A stretch of 64,000 nt of DNA, from assembly GCF_004295345.1 (NCBI RefSeq), contig NZ_CP036200.1, positions 3,192,001-3,256,000 of the forward strand. The letters are read 5' to 3'. Position 1 is the first letter of the stretch, and every line of letters begins with the position of its first letter. The notes under the pieces were generated by a model, which worked only from the letters and a program-made list of their open reading frames with translations, had not been told where the DNA came from and did no database searches. Positions 45,396-54,903 of the stretch are shown here, piece after piece. The position numbers and the translations under genes were made by a program. Source of the DNA: Shewanella maritima. GTDB taxonomy: Bacteria > Pseudomonadota > Gammaproteobacteria > Enterobacterales > Shewanellaceae.

Positions 45396-45409
45396 TGTTA
45401 GCGGTAACA
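45396..45409 (+). promoter_or_regulatory. XylR-type operator 5 (GH43 gene)
   Basis: TGTTAGCGGTAACA, identical to operator 3, 61 bp upstream of the GH43 start. Spacing matches operator 2 before xylB (60 bp). Confidence 0.8.
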
Positions 45410-45469
45410 TTGGGCGTTATTACCAATTAGATTTATTGATTAGGTTTATTCACTTTAAGGACAACAGCG

Positions 45470-47044
45470 ATGGTTAATCCTATTTTGCCCGGTTTTCACC
45501 CTGACCCAAGCATAGTGCGTGTGGGCGAGGATTATTATGTCGCTGTGTCTACATTTGAATGGTATCCGGGTGTACAAATCTACCATTCAACTGATCTGGT
45601 TAACTGGCAACTGGTTGCTCGGCCGCTCAATCGCGCCGCACTATTAGATATGCGCGGCGCACCAGACTCTTGTGGGGTTTGGGCTCCATGCTTGAGTTAT
45701 GACAATGGCAAGTTTTACCTGATTTACACTGACGTAAAACGCTTTGATGGTAATTTTAAAGACACGCCAAACTACCTTACCTGTTGCGACACCATTGATG
45801 GTGAATGGAGTGAGCCAGTTTATTTAAATAGCAGTGGTTTTGACCCATCTTTGTTTCACGATGACGATGGTAAAAAATGGTTGCTGAACATGATTTGGGA
45901 TCACCGCCCAGATCGCACCTTCTTTGGCGGCATTGTATTGCAGCAATACGATGAGCAAGCTAAAGCCTTGGTTGGTGAGCGCAAACTCATTTTTAAAGGC
46001 AGTGAGCTTGGCTTCACTGAAGGGCCGCATTTGTATCGTCACAACGGCTATTACTATTTGCTCACCGCAGAGGGCGGCACTGGCTACAACCATGCTTGTA
46101 CTATGGCTCGCTCAAAAAGCATTTTTGGTCCTTACGAGTTAGACCCTAATGAACATATCGTGACCTCAAAAGATGCGGCGCACCATCCGCTGCAGCGCAA
46201 CGGCCATGGCGACATAGTGCAAGATGAGCAAGGCAACTGGTATTTGGTACACCTCACCTCAAGGCCACTGGCCAACGGCCGCAGCCCACTGGGGCGCGAG
46301 TCAGCCATAGAAGCCATTCGTTACACAGATGATGGTTGGTTTAGACTTGCCAGCGAAGGGCAGTTAGCTCAGCTCACGCCGCCTGGGCTAACTAGCTCGC
46401 CTGCACGTGACTATTCGCACTATGAAGATTTCAGTGGCTCGCAACTGCCGCAAGCTTTTCAATGGCTGAGAACGCCTTATCCTGAGAATTTCTACCGTAT
46501 TGCAGATAGCAAACTCATCTTAAAAGGCAAGCAGTCGCTAGGTAACAGTTTTGAGCAAGCCTTGATCGCAAGACGTCAGCAGCACTTTAATTTTACCGCG
46601 CAAACCTGCGTTAGCTTTAACCCTGACAGTTTTCAGCAGCAGGCGGGGTTAGTGTGTTACTACAACAGCCATAAATTCCATTATCTGTATTTGTCTTTTG
46701 ATGAGCAGCTTGGCTTTCACCTTGATGTGATGAGTTGTCTGGGCGATCAAAGTTTCAGCGCACACTTCCCTATTTTTGATGACCGCATTGCCATTGAGCG
46801 CGGCGCGAAGGTACACCTTAGCGCCGTGGTTGTGGGAATGCAGTTGGAGTTTGCTTACTCGCTTGATGGGAATACATGGCACAGCGTCGCTAAGCTTGAT
46901 TACAGCATTGTTAGCGATGAAGCAGGAAAAGGCGAGGGAGCAAACTTTACTGGCGCCTTTGTTGGCATGTGTTGTCAGGATTTAACTGGGCGTGATTTCG
47001 AAGCCGAGTTTGATTACTTCAGTTATCAAGAAGATCACGCATAG
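45470..47044 (+). CDS. GH43 family beta-xylosidase
   Basis: A 524-residue hydrolase releasing xylose from xylo-oligosaccharides. The five-bladed propeller domain begins NPILPGFHPDPSIVRVG with the catalytic base Asp; the pKa-modulating Asp is in SSGFDPSLFHD and the acid Glu in GFTEGPHLYRHNGYY. Residues from about 325 form the C-terminal beta-sandwich (DFSGSQLPQAFQWLRTPYPE) usual in GH43_11 enzymes. No signal peptide, so it works in the cytoplasm on imported oligomers. Followed by a GPH symporter 41 bp downstream. Confidence 0.92.
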   Translation: MVNPILPGFHPDPSIVRVGEDYYVAVSTFEWYPGVQIYHSTDLVNWQLVARPLNRAALLDMRGAPDSCGVWAPCLSYDNGKFYLIYTDVKRFDGNFKDTPNYLTCCDTIDGEWSEPVYLNSSGFDPSLFHDDDGKKWLLNMIWDHRPDRTFFGGIVLQQYDEQAKALVGERKLIFKGSELGFTEGPHLYRHNGYYYLLTAEGGTGYNHACTMARSKSIFGPYELDPNEHIVTSKDAAHHPLQRNGHGDIVQDEQGNWYLVHLTSRPLANGRSPLGRESAIEAIRYTDDGWFRLASEGQLAQLTPPGLTSSPARDYSHYEDFSGSQLPQAFQWLRTPYPENFYRIADSKLILKGKQSLGNSFEQALIARRQQHFNFTAQTCVSFNPDSFQQQAGLVCYYNSHKFHYLYLSFDEQLGFHLDVMSCLGDQSFSAHFPIFDDRIAIERGAKVHLSAVVVGMQLEFAYSLDGNTWHSVAKLDYSIVSDEAGKGEGANFTGAFVGMCCQDLTGRDFEAEFDYFSYQEDHA

Positions 47045-47085
47045 CGGTGCACAGTATCTAAAAAAACAATAACAAAGGTATATCA

Positions 47086-48411
47086 ATGCTAACAGTCAGA
47101 GAAAAGGTTGCTTATGGCCTAGGGGACACAGCCAGCAATATTGTATTTCAGGTTGTAGTCAATTTTATGGTGTTCTTCTACACCGACGTATTTGGCATTT
47201 CCGCTGCGGCTGCAGGTACTTTAATGTTAGCCGTGCGCATGCTAGATGCCGTGACCGATCCTGTGATGGGTGGGCTTGCTGATCGCACCCGCTCTCGCTT
47301 TGGTCGCTATCGTCCTTACTTACTGTATTGTTCAATTCCTTATGCCATTTTGGCCGTGCTTGCTTTTAGCACGCCTGATCTATCAGAGAATACCAAGTTA
47401 GTTTATGCCTATGTAACTTACGCAGCCTTGATGACAGTTTATACCGTTATCAATATTCCCTATGCGGCCTTGGGTGGTGTGTTGTCAGATGACCCTAAAG
47501 AGCGCGCCTCGATTCAGTCTTATCGGTTTGCACTGGCGATGACTGGCGGCGCAATCGTCACGGCGTTGACCTTACCTATGGTTGAATACTTTGGCAATGG
47601 TGATGAAGCTTATGGCTTTACTATGGCGCTAGGCGTGTTATCTGCCTTTGCTGTTGTGTGCTTTCTAGTTTGCTTTGCCTTTACCAAAGAGCGTACTGAG
47701 CAAAATACTAGCCGCAGTCAAGTTACTGCCAGTATGTGGCAAGATCTCGCGTCACTTAGACATAACGAGCAGTTTTTAATGTTACTGGGTGCAGCGTTTT
47801 TCTTGTTAGTGCTGGTGTCGATGCGTGGCGCGGTTGCGCCCTATTATGTGACTTACTTTTTAGGTCGTGAAGACTTAGTCAGCACCTTCATCACCTCGGG
47901 AATGCTGGCCTCGTTAGCGGGTGCGTTGGCGACCATGTGGTTGAGTCAGCGAGTATGTAAAGTAAAGCTATTTCATTGGGGGACGCTAGGCATCATAGTG
48001 TTCCATGCGCTGATGTATTTTGTGCCAGCCGATCAGCTGCTGCTTTGTTTTGCATTAATGATGATTGCACAGTTCTCACAAATGATTGTGGTGCCGCTAA
48101 TGTTCTCTATGGTGCCAGATACAGCGGACTACGGCGCGCTCAATACAGGCCGGCGGATCATGGGTATGAGCTACTCAGCCCATTTGCTGGCAATTAAGTT
48201 TGGTCTCGCCATTGGCGGAGCAACCGTAGGTTGGCTATTAAGCTACTTTGGCTATGTTGCTAATGCTGAGCAAACCCCGTATGCACTGCACGGCATCGTG
48301 CTTATCTTCACGTTAGTTTCAGCAGTGTGTGGCATTGGCGTTTATTTTAGTATGCGCAGCTACCGACTGACTCAGCAAAATATGTTGCAATTAGTCGAAG
48401 CTAACCGGTAA
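47086..48411 (+). CDS. GPH-family sugar:cation symporter (MelB/XynB-like)
   Basis: A 441-residue 12-helix transporter of the glycoside-pentoside-hexuronide family: MLTVREKVAYGLGDTASNIV start, DPVMGGLADRTRSRFGRYRPYLL and NIPYAALGGVLSDDPKERASI loops. It follows the GH43 beta-xylosidase gene by 41 bp in the same operon, so xylosides or xylo-oligosaccharides entering the cytoplasm are the likely cargo. Some members import melibiose or glucuronides; context decides. Confidence 0.9.
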   Translation: MLTVREKVAYGLGDTASNIVFQVVVNFMVFFYTDVFGISAAAAGTLMLAVRMLDAVTDPVMGGLADRTRSRFGRYRPYLLYCSIPYAILAVLAFSTPDLSENTKLVYAYVTYAALMTVYTVINIPYAALGGVLSDDPKERASIQSYRFALAMTGGAIVTALTLPMVEYFGNGDEAYGFTMALGVLSAFAVVCFLVCFAFTKERTEQNTSRSQVTASMWQDLASLRHNEQFLMLLGAAFFLLVLVSMRGAVAPYYVTYFLGREDLVSTFITSGMLASLAGALATMWLSQRVCKVKLFHWGTLGIIVFHALMYFVPADQLLLCFALMMIAQFSQMIVVPLMFSMVPDTADYGALNTGRRIMGMSYSAHLLAIKFGLAIGGATVGWLLSYFGYVANAEQTPYALHGIVLIFTLVSAVCGIGVYFSMRSYRLTQQNMLQLVEANR

Positions 48412-48518
48412 TTGAGCTGCTTACGGTTAATCTTATTGAGGGTTGTGCGCATTAGTGGCGACAAATCGTAGATAAAGGTTAGCTAACTCAACAAACTAGG
48501 TGAAAATTTCCCAATTAG

Positions 48519-48614
48519 GCAAATTTAAATTTGCGTCCACTAGGGCATTTAGGCGAAAATATGCCCCGAAAATTGCTATAGCGAAAGGATCGCCGCGCAT
48601 GTCGGAGTCCTTTC
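48519..48614 (+). promoter_or_regulatory. Structured leader or promoter region upstream of tktA
   Basis: Contains a perfect 16-bp palindrome GCAAATTTAAATTTGC (48519-48534) and two hairpins: GGGCAT/ATGCCC (48543-48566) and GAAAGGA/TCCTTTC (48583-48614). It lies between the GPH gene and transketolase. I recognise no known riboswitch; the palindrome could be a dimeric regulator site. Confidence 0.4.
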
Positions 48615-48656
48615 TCTAGTGCTAAAGAAAATACCTCAATTCAAGCAGGAGAGAGC

Positions 48657-50651
48657 ATGTCATCTCGTAAAGAACTCGCAAACGCTATCCGCGCTCTGAC
48701 TATGGATGCCGTACAAAAGGCAAACTCTGGTCACCCAGGCGCTCCAATGGGGATGGCTGATATTGCCGAAGTGCTATGGAACGACTTCTTAAAGCACAAC
48801 CCAAACAACCCTGAGTGGGTTGATCGTGACCGCTTTATCTTATCGAACGGCCACGGTTCGATGCTTATCTACTCTCTACTGCACCTAACTGGCTACGCAC
48901 TGCCAATTGAAGAGCTTAAAAACTTCCGTCAGTTGCACTCTAAAACGCCAGGTCACCCTGAGTATGGTTACACCCCAGGTGTTGAAACCACTACAGGCCC
49001 ACTAGGCGCTGGTATCAGTAACGCTGTTGGTATGGCGATTGCTGAGAAAACACTAGCAGCACAGTTTAACAAGCCAGGCCACGATATTGTTGACCACTTC
49101 ACATACTGCTTCCTAGGTGATGGCTGTTTGATGGAAGGTATCTCGCATGAAGCTTGTTCTTTAGCAGGTACTTTAGGTCTTGGTAAGCTGATTGCTTTCT
49201 GGGACGACAATGGTATTTCTATCGACGGTGAAGTAGAAGGTTGGTTCACTGACGACACGCCTAAGCGTTTTGAATCTTACGGCTGGCACGTAATTGCTAA
49301 CGTTGATGGTCACGACAGCGATGCGATTGCTAAAGCGATTGCGCAGGCGAAATCTGTAACTAACAAGCCAACGATGATCTGCTGTAAAACGACTATTGGT
49401 TTTGGTTCACCAAACAAATCAGGTAGCCACGACTGTCACGGTGCACCATTAGGTGATGCTGAAATCGCAGCGGCACGTGAGTTCCTAGGTTGGAATCATG
49501 ACGCATTTGAAATCCCAGAAAACGTATACGCGGGTTGGGATGCAAAAGATGCAGGTAACACTGCAGAAAGCGCTTGGAATGACAAGTTTGCTGCTTATGA
49601 AGCTGCGTACCCAGCAGAAGCGGCTGAATACAAGCGCCGTGTAGTGACTGGTGAACTGCCAGCTGAATTTGAAGCAAAAGCTAATGCCTTCATTCAAGAG
49701 TGTCAGGAAAAAGGCGAAGCCATTGCGAGCCGTAAAGCATCACAAAATGCTATTGGCACCTTCGGTGCTATCTTACCTGAACTACTAGGTGGCTCGGCTG
49801 ACCTTGCAGGTTCTAACCTAACGCTTTGGTCTGGCTCTAAAGGTATTCAAGATGACCCTGCCGGTAACTACATCTTCCACGGTGTACGTGAATTCGGTAT
49901 GAGCGGTATCATGAACGGTATCTCACTACATGGCGGTTTCATCAACTATGGTGCTACTTTCATGATGTTCATGGAGTACGCGCGTAACGCAGTACGTATG
50001 TCGGCGCTTATGGGTCTACAAAACATCTTCGTATACACCCATGACTCTATTGGTCAAGGTGAAGATGGCCCAACTCACCAACCGGTTGAGCAGCTAGCTA
50101 ACTTACGTATGACGCCAAACATGACTGTATGGCGCCCATGTGACGCAGCTGAAACAGCAGTGGCTTGGAAAGCAGCGATTGAAAACCGCAAAGCACCAAC
50201 GTCTTTAGTATTTAGCCGTCAAGGTTTGCCTGCGCAGCAACGCAGCGGTGAGCAACTAGCAAACGTAGCTAAAGGTGCATACGTGATTGCTGATTGTGAA
50301 GGCACAGCTGACCTAATCTTGATTGCAACAGGTTCTGAAGTGCAACTAGCACTAGACTCAGCCAAAGAGCTGACTGCACAAGGTCAAAAAGTACGTGTGG
50401 TTTCTATGCCATCAACTAACGTATTCGACAAGCAAGATGCGGCTTACAAAGAGTCTGTACTTCCTGCTGCAGTAACTAAGCGCGTGGCGATTGAAGCGGC
50501 GCACGTTGATTTCTGGTACAAGTACGTTGGCTTTAACGGCGCGGTTGTAGGTATGACTACCTTTGGTGAGTCTGCTCCAGGCGGCGAGCTAATGAAGCAC
50601 TTCGGCTTTACTGTTGAAAACGTAGTAAATACGGTTAAAAGCCTAGGCTAA
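48657..50651 (+). CDS. tktA: Transketolase
   Basis: Thiamine-diphosphate enzyme linking xylulose 5-phosphate to glycolytic intermediates. The 664-residue protein begins [19 protein letters not shown] and shows [29 protein letters not shown], the cofactor motif [13 protein letters not shown] with [10 protein letters not shown], and catalytic-type [14 protein letters not shown]. Upstream is the xylose locus, so the product of XylAB feeds this enzyme; downstream are epd, pgk and fba. The symbol tktA is used in the general sense. Confidence 0.96.
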   Translation: MSSRKELANAIRALTMDAVQKANSGHPGAPMGMADIAEVLWNDFLKHNPNNPEWVDRDRFILSNGHGSMLIYSLLHLTGYALPIEELKNFRQLHSKTPGHPEYGYTPGVETTTGPLGAGISNAVGMAIAEKTLAAQFNKPGHDIVDHFTYCFLGDGCLMEGISHEACSLAGTLGLGKLIAFWDDNGISIDGEVEGWFTDDTPKRFESYGWHVIANVDGHDSDAIAKAIAQAKSVTNKPTMICCKTTIGFGSPNKSGSHDCHGAPLGDAEIAAAREFLGWNHDAFEIPENVYAGWDAKDAGNTAESAWNDKFAAYEAAYPAEAAEYKRRVVTGELPAEFEAKANAFIQECQEKGEAIASRKASQNAIGTFGAILPELLGGSADLAGSNLTLWSGSKGIQDDPAGNYIFHGVREFGMSGIMNGISLHGGFINYGATFMMFMEYARNAVRMSALMGLQNIFVYTHDSIGQGEDGPTHQPVEQLANLRMTPNMTVWRPCDAAETAVAWKAAIENRKAPTSLVFSRQGLPAQQRSGEQLANVAKGAYVIADCEGTADLILIATGSEVQLALDSAKELTAQGQKVRVVSMPSTNVFDKQDAAYKESVLPAAVTKRVAIEAAHVDFWYKYVGFNGAVVGMTTFGESAPGGELMKHFGFTVENVVNTVKSLG

Positions 50652-50733
50652 TTAGCCAAGCTAAATAATCGCTAAAAGCCTTATTTTGTTAGCGACAGCT
50701 TGATGCAAATTTAGCGTTAGTCTGTATAATAGC

Positions 50734-50763
50734 GGCCAGCATGCAAATGCTGGTCGTTTTTTT
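50734..50763 (+). terminator. Terminator after tktA, overlapping a possible epd promoter
   Basis: CCAGCAT-gcaa-ATGCTGG hairpin followed by TCGTTTTTTT. A TATAAT -10-like box (50725-50730) sits just before it, so transcripts from that box would start within the hairpin. Confidence 0.75.
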
Positions 50764-50795
50764 ATCTGCATTTTTACTCACTTGATGGAACGTGA

Positions 50796-51818
50796 ATGAT
50801 CCGGGTCGCAATTAATGGTTATGGTCGTATAGGCCGCTCTATTCTCCGCGCTTTGTATGAGTCGGGGTTGCGTCATCAAATTCAAATTGTTGCTATCAAT
50901 GAGTTGGCAAAGCCAGAAGCGATTTGCCACCTTACCCAGTACGACACCACTCACGGCCGTTTTCAAACGCCGGTTAAGCTCAAAGACAATAATCTAGTGA
51001 TTGGCGATGACGTCATTGAACTGTTCAATGAAGCAGATGCCAGCAAACTGCCTTGGCACAAGCTAGATATTGATATTGTTTATGAAGCCTCTGGCGCGCT
51101 CGCCTCGCGCAGTGACTGTGAAGCTCACATTCAAGCAGGTGCAAAGCAGGTGCTGATTAGTCACCCATCTTCAAGTGATGTAGATGGCACTATCGTTTAT
51201 GGCGTGAATCATGACTTACTCAAAGCCGAGCATACCGTGGTGTCTAACGCCTCATGTACCACTAACTGTGTGGTACCAGTGCTAAGCATTTTAGATGAGC
51301 ACTTTGGGGTTAAAAGTGGTGCGATTACCACTATCCATTCTTCAATGAACGATCAGCAGGTGATTGACGCTTATCATGATGACTTGCGCCGTACACGCGC
51401 AGCTGGGCAGTCAATTATTCCAGTAGATACTAAACTTGCCCGTGGTATTGAGCGCATTTTGCCGCACATGCAAGACATGTTTGAGGCGATTTCGGTAAGA
51501 GTGCCGACCATTAATGTTACCGCGATTGATCTATCGGTCACGCTAGATAAACAGGTCGATATTGAAAAAGTAAACAGCGTATTAGAGCTGGCGTCTTATG
51601 GCCGCTTTAACGGTATTTTAGGTTACACAGATGCGCCGCTAGTGTCGTGCGACTTCAACCACGACCCACGTTCGAGTGTGGTTGATGGGACCCAAACCCG
51701 TGTTAGCGCCGGGCATTTGGTGAAACTATTATTATGGTGTGACAACGAGTGGGGCTTTGCCAATCGAATGTTAGACACCAGCTTGGCGATGATCCAAGCT
51801 AAACGAGCAGCCCAATAG
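50796..51818 (+). CDS. epd: Erythrose-4-phosphate dehydrogenase
   Basis: A 340-residue member of the GAPDH family, assigned as Epd rather than GapA. It oxidises erythrose 4-phosphate for pyridoxal phosphate synthesis. Motifs: [39 protein letters not shown], active-site [14 protein letters not shown] and [12 protein letters not shown]. The short gap to pgk and the epd-pgk-fba order match that of enteric bacteria. The start ATG follows a weak ATGGAACG region. Confidence 0.93.
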   Translation: MIRVAINGYGRIGRSILRALYESGLRHQIQIVAINELAKPEAICHLTQYDTTHGRFQTPVKLKDNNLVIGDDVIELFNEADASKLPWHKLDIDIVYEASGALASRSDCEAHIQAGAKQVLISHPSSSDVDGTIVYGVNHDLLKAEHTVVSNASCTTNCVVPVLSILDEHFGVKSGAITTIHSSMNDQQVIDAYHDDLRRTRAAGQSIIPVDTKLARGIERILPHMQDMFEAISVRVPTINVTAIDLSVTLDKQVDIEKVNSVLELASYGRFNGILGYTDAPLVSCDFNHDPRSSVVDGTQTRVSAGHLVKLLLWCDNEWGFANRMLDTSLAMIQAKRAAQ

Positions 51819-51831
51819 AAAATGAATTCAA

Positions 51832-51864
51832 AACAAAGCGCCTTCGTTACGTCGGCGCTTTGTT
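51832..51864 (+). terminator. Hairpin between epd and pgk
   Basis: AACAAAGCGCC (51832-51842) pairs exactly with GGCGCTTTGTT (51854-51864). The following sequence has only a weak T tract, so it may attenuate rather than fully stop. Confidence 0.55.
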
Positions 51865-51904
51865 ATAAAAGCTTTATTTTAAAACTACGAAGGAAAGGCT
51901 AATT

Positions 51905-53080
51905 ATGGCAATTATCAATATGAGTGACTTAGATCTGCAAAATAAGCGCGTGCTTATTCGTGAAGATCTAAACGTACCTGTGAGTGACGGCAAGGTCACC
52001 AGTGATGCACGTTTACGCGCATCACTACCAACCATCAAGCTAGCGTTAGAAAAAGGCGCTGCAGTGATGGTGATGTCGCACCTAGGCCGCCCAACTGAGG
52101 GTGAGTTCAATGCTGAGTTCTCAATGCAGCCAGTGGTTGACTACCTAAACGATGCCCTGGATTGCCCAGTGACATTAGCGACGCAGTACCTAGAGGGTGT
52201 TGAAGCAAATGTTGGCGAAGTGGTTGTTTTTGAAAACGTACGTTTCAACGTAGGTGAGAAGAAAAACGACGAAGCACTAGCTAAAAAATTAGCCGCACTT
52301 TGTGACGTATACGTAATGGATGCCTTTGGCACCGCGCACCGCGCGCAAGCATCGACTCATGGTGTTGGTCTACACGCACCAGTTGCATGTGCTGGCCCAT
52401 TACTAGCTGGTGAGTTAGCGGCATTAGGCAAAGCACTAGATAACCCAGCGCGCCCTATGGTAGCGATTGTGGGTGGCTCAAAGGTATCGACTAAGCTTAC
52501 AGTACTTGAAAGCCTATCAACTAAGGTTGACCAGTTAGTGGTTGGCGGCGGTATCGCCAATACTTTCGTTGCGGCGGCAGGTCACAAAGTGGGTAAGTCT
52601 TTATTTGAAGCCGATCTCGTTGATGAAGCAAAACGCTTAGTGGCCAATGCACAAAGCCGCGGCGGCGACATTCCTGTGCCGACTGATGTTGTGGTTGCTG
52701 GCGAGTTTAGCCCAACGGCGCAGGCGACACTAAAGAGCGTGACTGAGGTTGCTGACGAAGACATGATTTTCGACATTGGCCCAGATAGCGCTGAAGCACT
52801 GGCTAAAATCATTGAAGCCGCTGGCACAGTAGTTTGGAATGGCCCAGTTGGTGTATTTGAATTTGACCAATTTGGTGAAGGTACTAAGCGTATCGCTCAA
52901 GCGATTGCAGACTCAAGTGCGTTCTCAATTGCAGGTGGTGGCGACACCCTAGCAGCGGTAGATAAATATGGTATCGCTGACAAAGTTTCCTACATTTCTA
53001 CTGGTGGCGGCGCTTTCTTAGAATTCCTAGAAGGCAAAGAACTACCAGCAGTAGCAATGCTAGAACAACGTGGCAACTAG
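51905..53080 (+). CDS. pgk: Phosphoglycerate kinase
   Basis: A 391-residue glycolytic kinase that makes ATP from 1,3-bisphosphoglycerate. [39 protein letters not shown] and the nucleotide site [15 protein letters not shown] with [13 protein letters not shown] are all normal; the end [10 protein letters not shown] is a usual pgk tail. Its TAG stop codon straddles the left boundary of a repeat element: TA belongs to the flank and G is the first element base. fba follows after the element. Confidence 0.97.
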   Translation: MAIINMSDLDLQNKRVLIREDLNVPVSDGKVTSDARLRASLPTIKLALEKGAAVMVMSHLGRPTEGEFNAEFSMQPVVDYLNDALDCPVTLATQYLEGVEANVGEVVVFENVRFNVGEKKNDEALAKKLAALCDVYVMDAFGTAHRAQASTHGVGLHAPVACAGPLLAGELAALGKALDNPARPMVAIVGGSKVSTKLTVLESLSTKVDQLVVGGGIANTFVAAAGHKVGKSLFEADLVDEAKRLVANAQSRGGDIPVPTDVVVAGEFSPTAQATLKSVTEVADEDMIFDIGPDSAEALAKIIEAAGTVVWNGPVGVFEFDQFGEGTKRIAQAIADSSAFSIAGGGDTLAAVDKYGIADKVSYISTGGGAFLEFLEGKELPAVAMLEQRGN

Positions 53081-53343
53081 GGTCTGTTGACCTTTCAAGA
53101 TTATTTTTGCAGCAGCTTGTTGGAAATTTATACAAGGCAACGACTTTGATGTGTGGTTGTTCCACATGATAAGTCGTTAACGCAGTAGAAATGACAACAA
53201 GCGCTGCCTGAAAGGTTCGTTTAAAAGCACTTTACTCTTTGTTGCGAGCGAGTTCGTGTAGGTGACTAGACGTCATCGCTCACGCCGCGATTAAAGTGCT
53301 TTTAAAATCGAACAAAATCTAATCAGCAAAGGTCAATAGACCC
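53080..53343 (-). repeat. Palindromic repeat family 1, copy 3 (abuts pgk)
   Basis: 264 bp in reverse orientation to copies 1 and 2: GGGTCTGTTGACC at the left and GGTCAATAGACCC at the right. The left flank is TA, the right flank TG, so one side has drifted or the target duplication is lost. The first G completes the pgk stop codon TAG. Confidence 0.85.
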
Positions 53344-53385
53344 TGTGCTACGAGTACAAAATTATAATAATTAAATAAAAACCGT

Positions 53386-53439
53386 CGATTAGCCGCTTAA
53401 AGGGTGAGGGGAACTTAACGCTTTAAGCGCTAAATCGAT
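53386..53439 (+). ncRNA. Large hairpin in the leader of fba
   Basis: CGCTTAAAG (53394-53402) pairs with CTTTAAGCG (53421-53429), and the stem extends outwards with CGATTAG and CTAAATCG over a small bulge. A TATAAT box lies just upstream at 53363-53368, so this is probably part of the fba 5' untranslated region. A second small hairpin with a GAAA loop (53470-53483) sits close to the ribosome binding site. No family known to me. Confidence 0.45.
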
Positions 53440-53501
53440 ATAAAAATCAATCCAAGCGATAGCGACCTAGGTGAGAAATCACCCTATTATTGGAGAAAAA
53501 A

Positions 53502-54565
53502 ATGGCTCTTATCTCTCTACGACAAATGCTTGATCATGCTGCAGAGCATGGTTACGGCGTTCCTGCGTTTAACGTTAACAACCTTGAGCAAATGCGTGCA
53601 ATTATGCAAGCTGCTGAAGCGACTGACAGCCCGGTAATCGTACAGGCATCTGCTGGTGCACGTAAGTACGCGCGTCCACAGTTCCTAAAGTACCTTATGA
53701 ATGCGGCGCTTGAGCAGTACCCAGATATCCCTGTATGTATTCACCAAGATCATGGTACCGACCCTGACATTTGTCAGCGTTCAATCCAGCTTGGTATGTC
53801 ATCAGTTATGATGGACGGTTCACTAATGGCTGACGGTAAAACGCCAGCATCTTATGAGTACAACGTAGACGTAACCCGTCGTACAGTTGCTTTCGCGCAT
53901 GCTTGTGGTGTGTCGGTTGAAGGTGAAATCGGTTGTCTAGGTAGCCTAGAAACCGGTATGGCTGGTGAAGAAGACGGCGTTGGTGCAGAAGGCGTACTTA
54001 GCCACGATCAACTGCTAACTACCCTGAAGAAGCTGCGCGCTTTGTTGCTGATACTCACGTAGACGCACTAGCGATTGCTATTGGTACTAGCCACGGTGCA
54101 TACAAGTTTAGCCGTAAGCCTACCGGTGACGTGCTGCGTATCGACCGCATCAAGGAAATCCACGCGCGTATTCCTAACACTCACCTTGTAATGCACGGTT
54201 CATCTTCAGTGCCACAAGAGTGGTTAGAAATCATCAACCAGTACGGTGGTGCGATCCCTGAAACTTACGGTGTACCACTAGAAGAAATCGTTGAAGGTAT
54301 CAAGCACGGTGTACGTAAAGTGAACATCGATACCGACCTACGTCTAGCATCTACTGGCGCAGTACGTAAGTTCCTAGCTGAGAACCCAACTGAGTTTGAC
54401 CCTCGTAAGTTCCTTAAAGCATCGATGGAAGCTATGGCTGACATTTGTACTACTCGTTACGAAGCGTTTGGTTGTGCGGGTATGGGTTCTAAGATCAAGC
54501 CTAAGTCGCTACAGGCGATGTACAAAGCTTACCAAGCTGGTGAGTTAGACCCACAAATCAACTAA
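53502..54565 (+). pseudogene. fba: Class II fructose-bisphosphate aldolase, interrupted by a one-base deletion
   Basis: Cleaves fructose 1,6-bisphosphate. The ATG at 53502 follows TTGGAG and gives the standard start [24 protein letters not shown]. Zinc ligand region [11 protein letters not shown] is intact. After VLSHDQLLT the sequence reads ACTACCCT where ACTGACCCT (T-D-P-E-E) would fit, and the frame runs into a stop at 54062. Adding one base near 54021 restores [20 protein letters not shown], then [22 protein letters not shown] and the tail to 54565, 354 residues in all, the usual family length. For a central glycolytic gene a sequencing error is a serious possibility. Confidence 0.88.
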
Positions 54566-54610
54566 CCCTTGTTTGTGTATTGAGATTGCTTTTAGTTAAA
54601 AGCAATGTGA

Positions 54611-54638
54611 AAACCCGCAGGCTAAATGCGGGTTTTTT
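54611..54638 (+). terminator. Terminator of fba
   Basis: AACCCGCA-N7-TGCGGGTT hairpin followed by TTTT. Confidence 0.85.
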
Positions 54639-54903
54639 GTTTTTTAGAGAAGCTACAATCATCTACAACTGACATCAGATTAGTAGCAGCTTGCCCCACG
54701 CCTTTTTCGCCGCATATTGTAGGTTCCTCTGCTTCATCAAGCTGTATTAAAACTAAACAATACTATGAAATTATCACTTGTCTTGGTGATGTGATTGCTG
54801 CATTATTGCCGCCCTTTTTTCGCTCAACAAATCAGCAGATTTATATGGGCGCTTAATTGCCATAAGCACTTTAGTTTTTGACCCGAATTGGTACGAGAGA
54901 TAC

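Noticed and set aside
48543..48614. Known riboswitch before tktA
   Set aside because: The hairpins do not match TPP, SAM, glycine or other riboswitch cores that I can recognise, so only an unassigned structured region is reported.
54626..54856. Reading frame between fba and the MATE gene
   Set aside because: Begins within the fba terminator, has no ribosome binding site, and composition is not protein-like.
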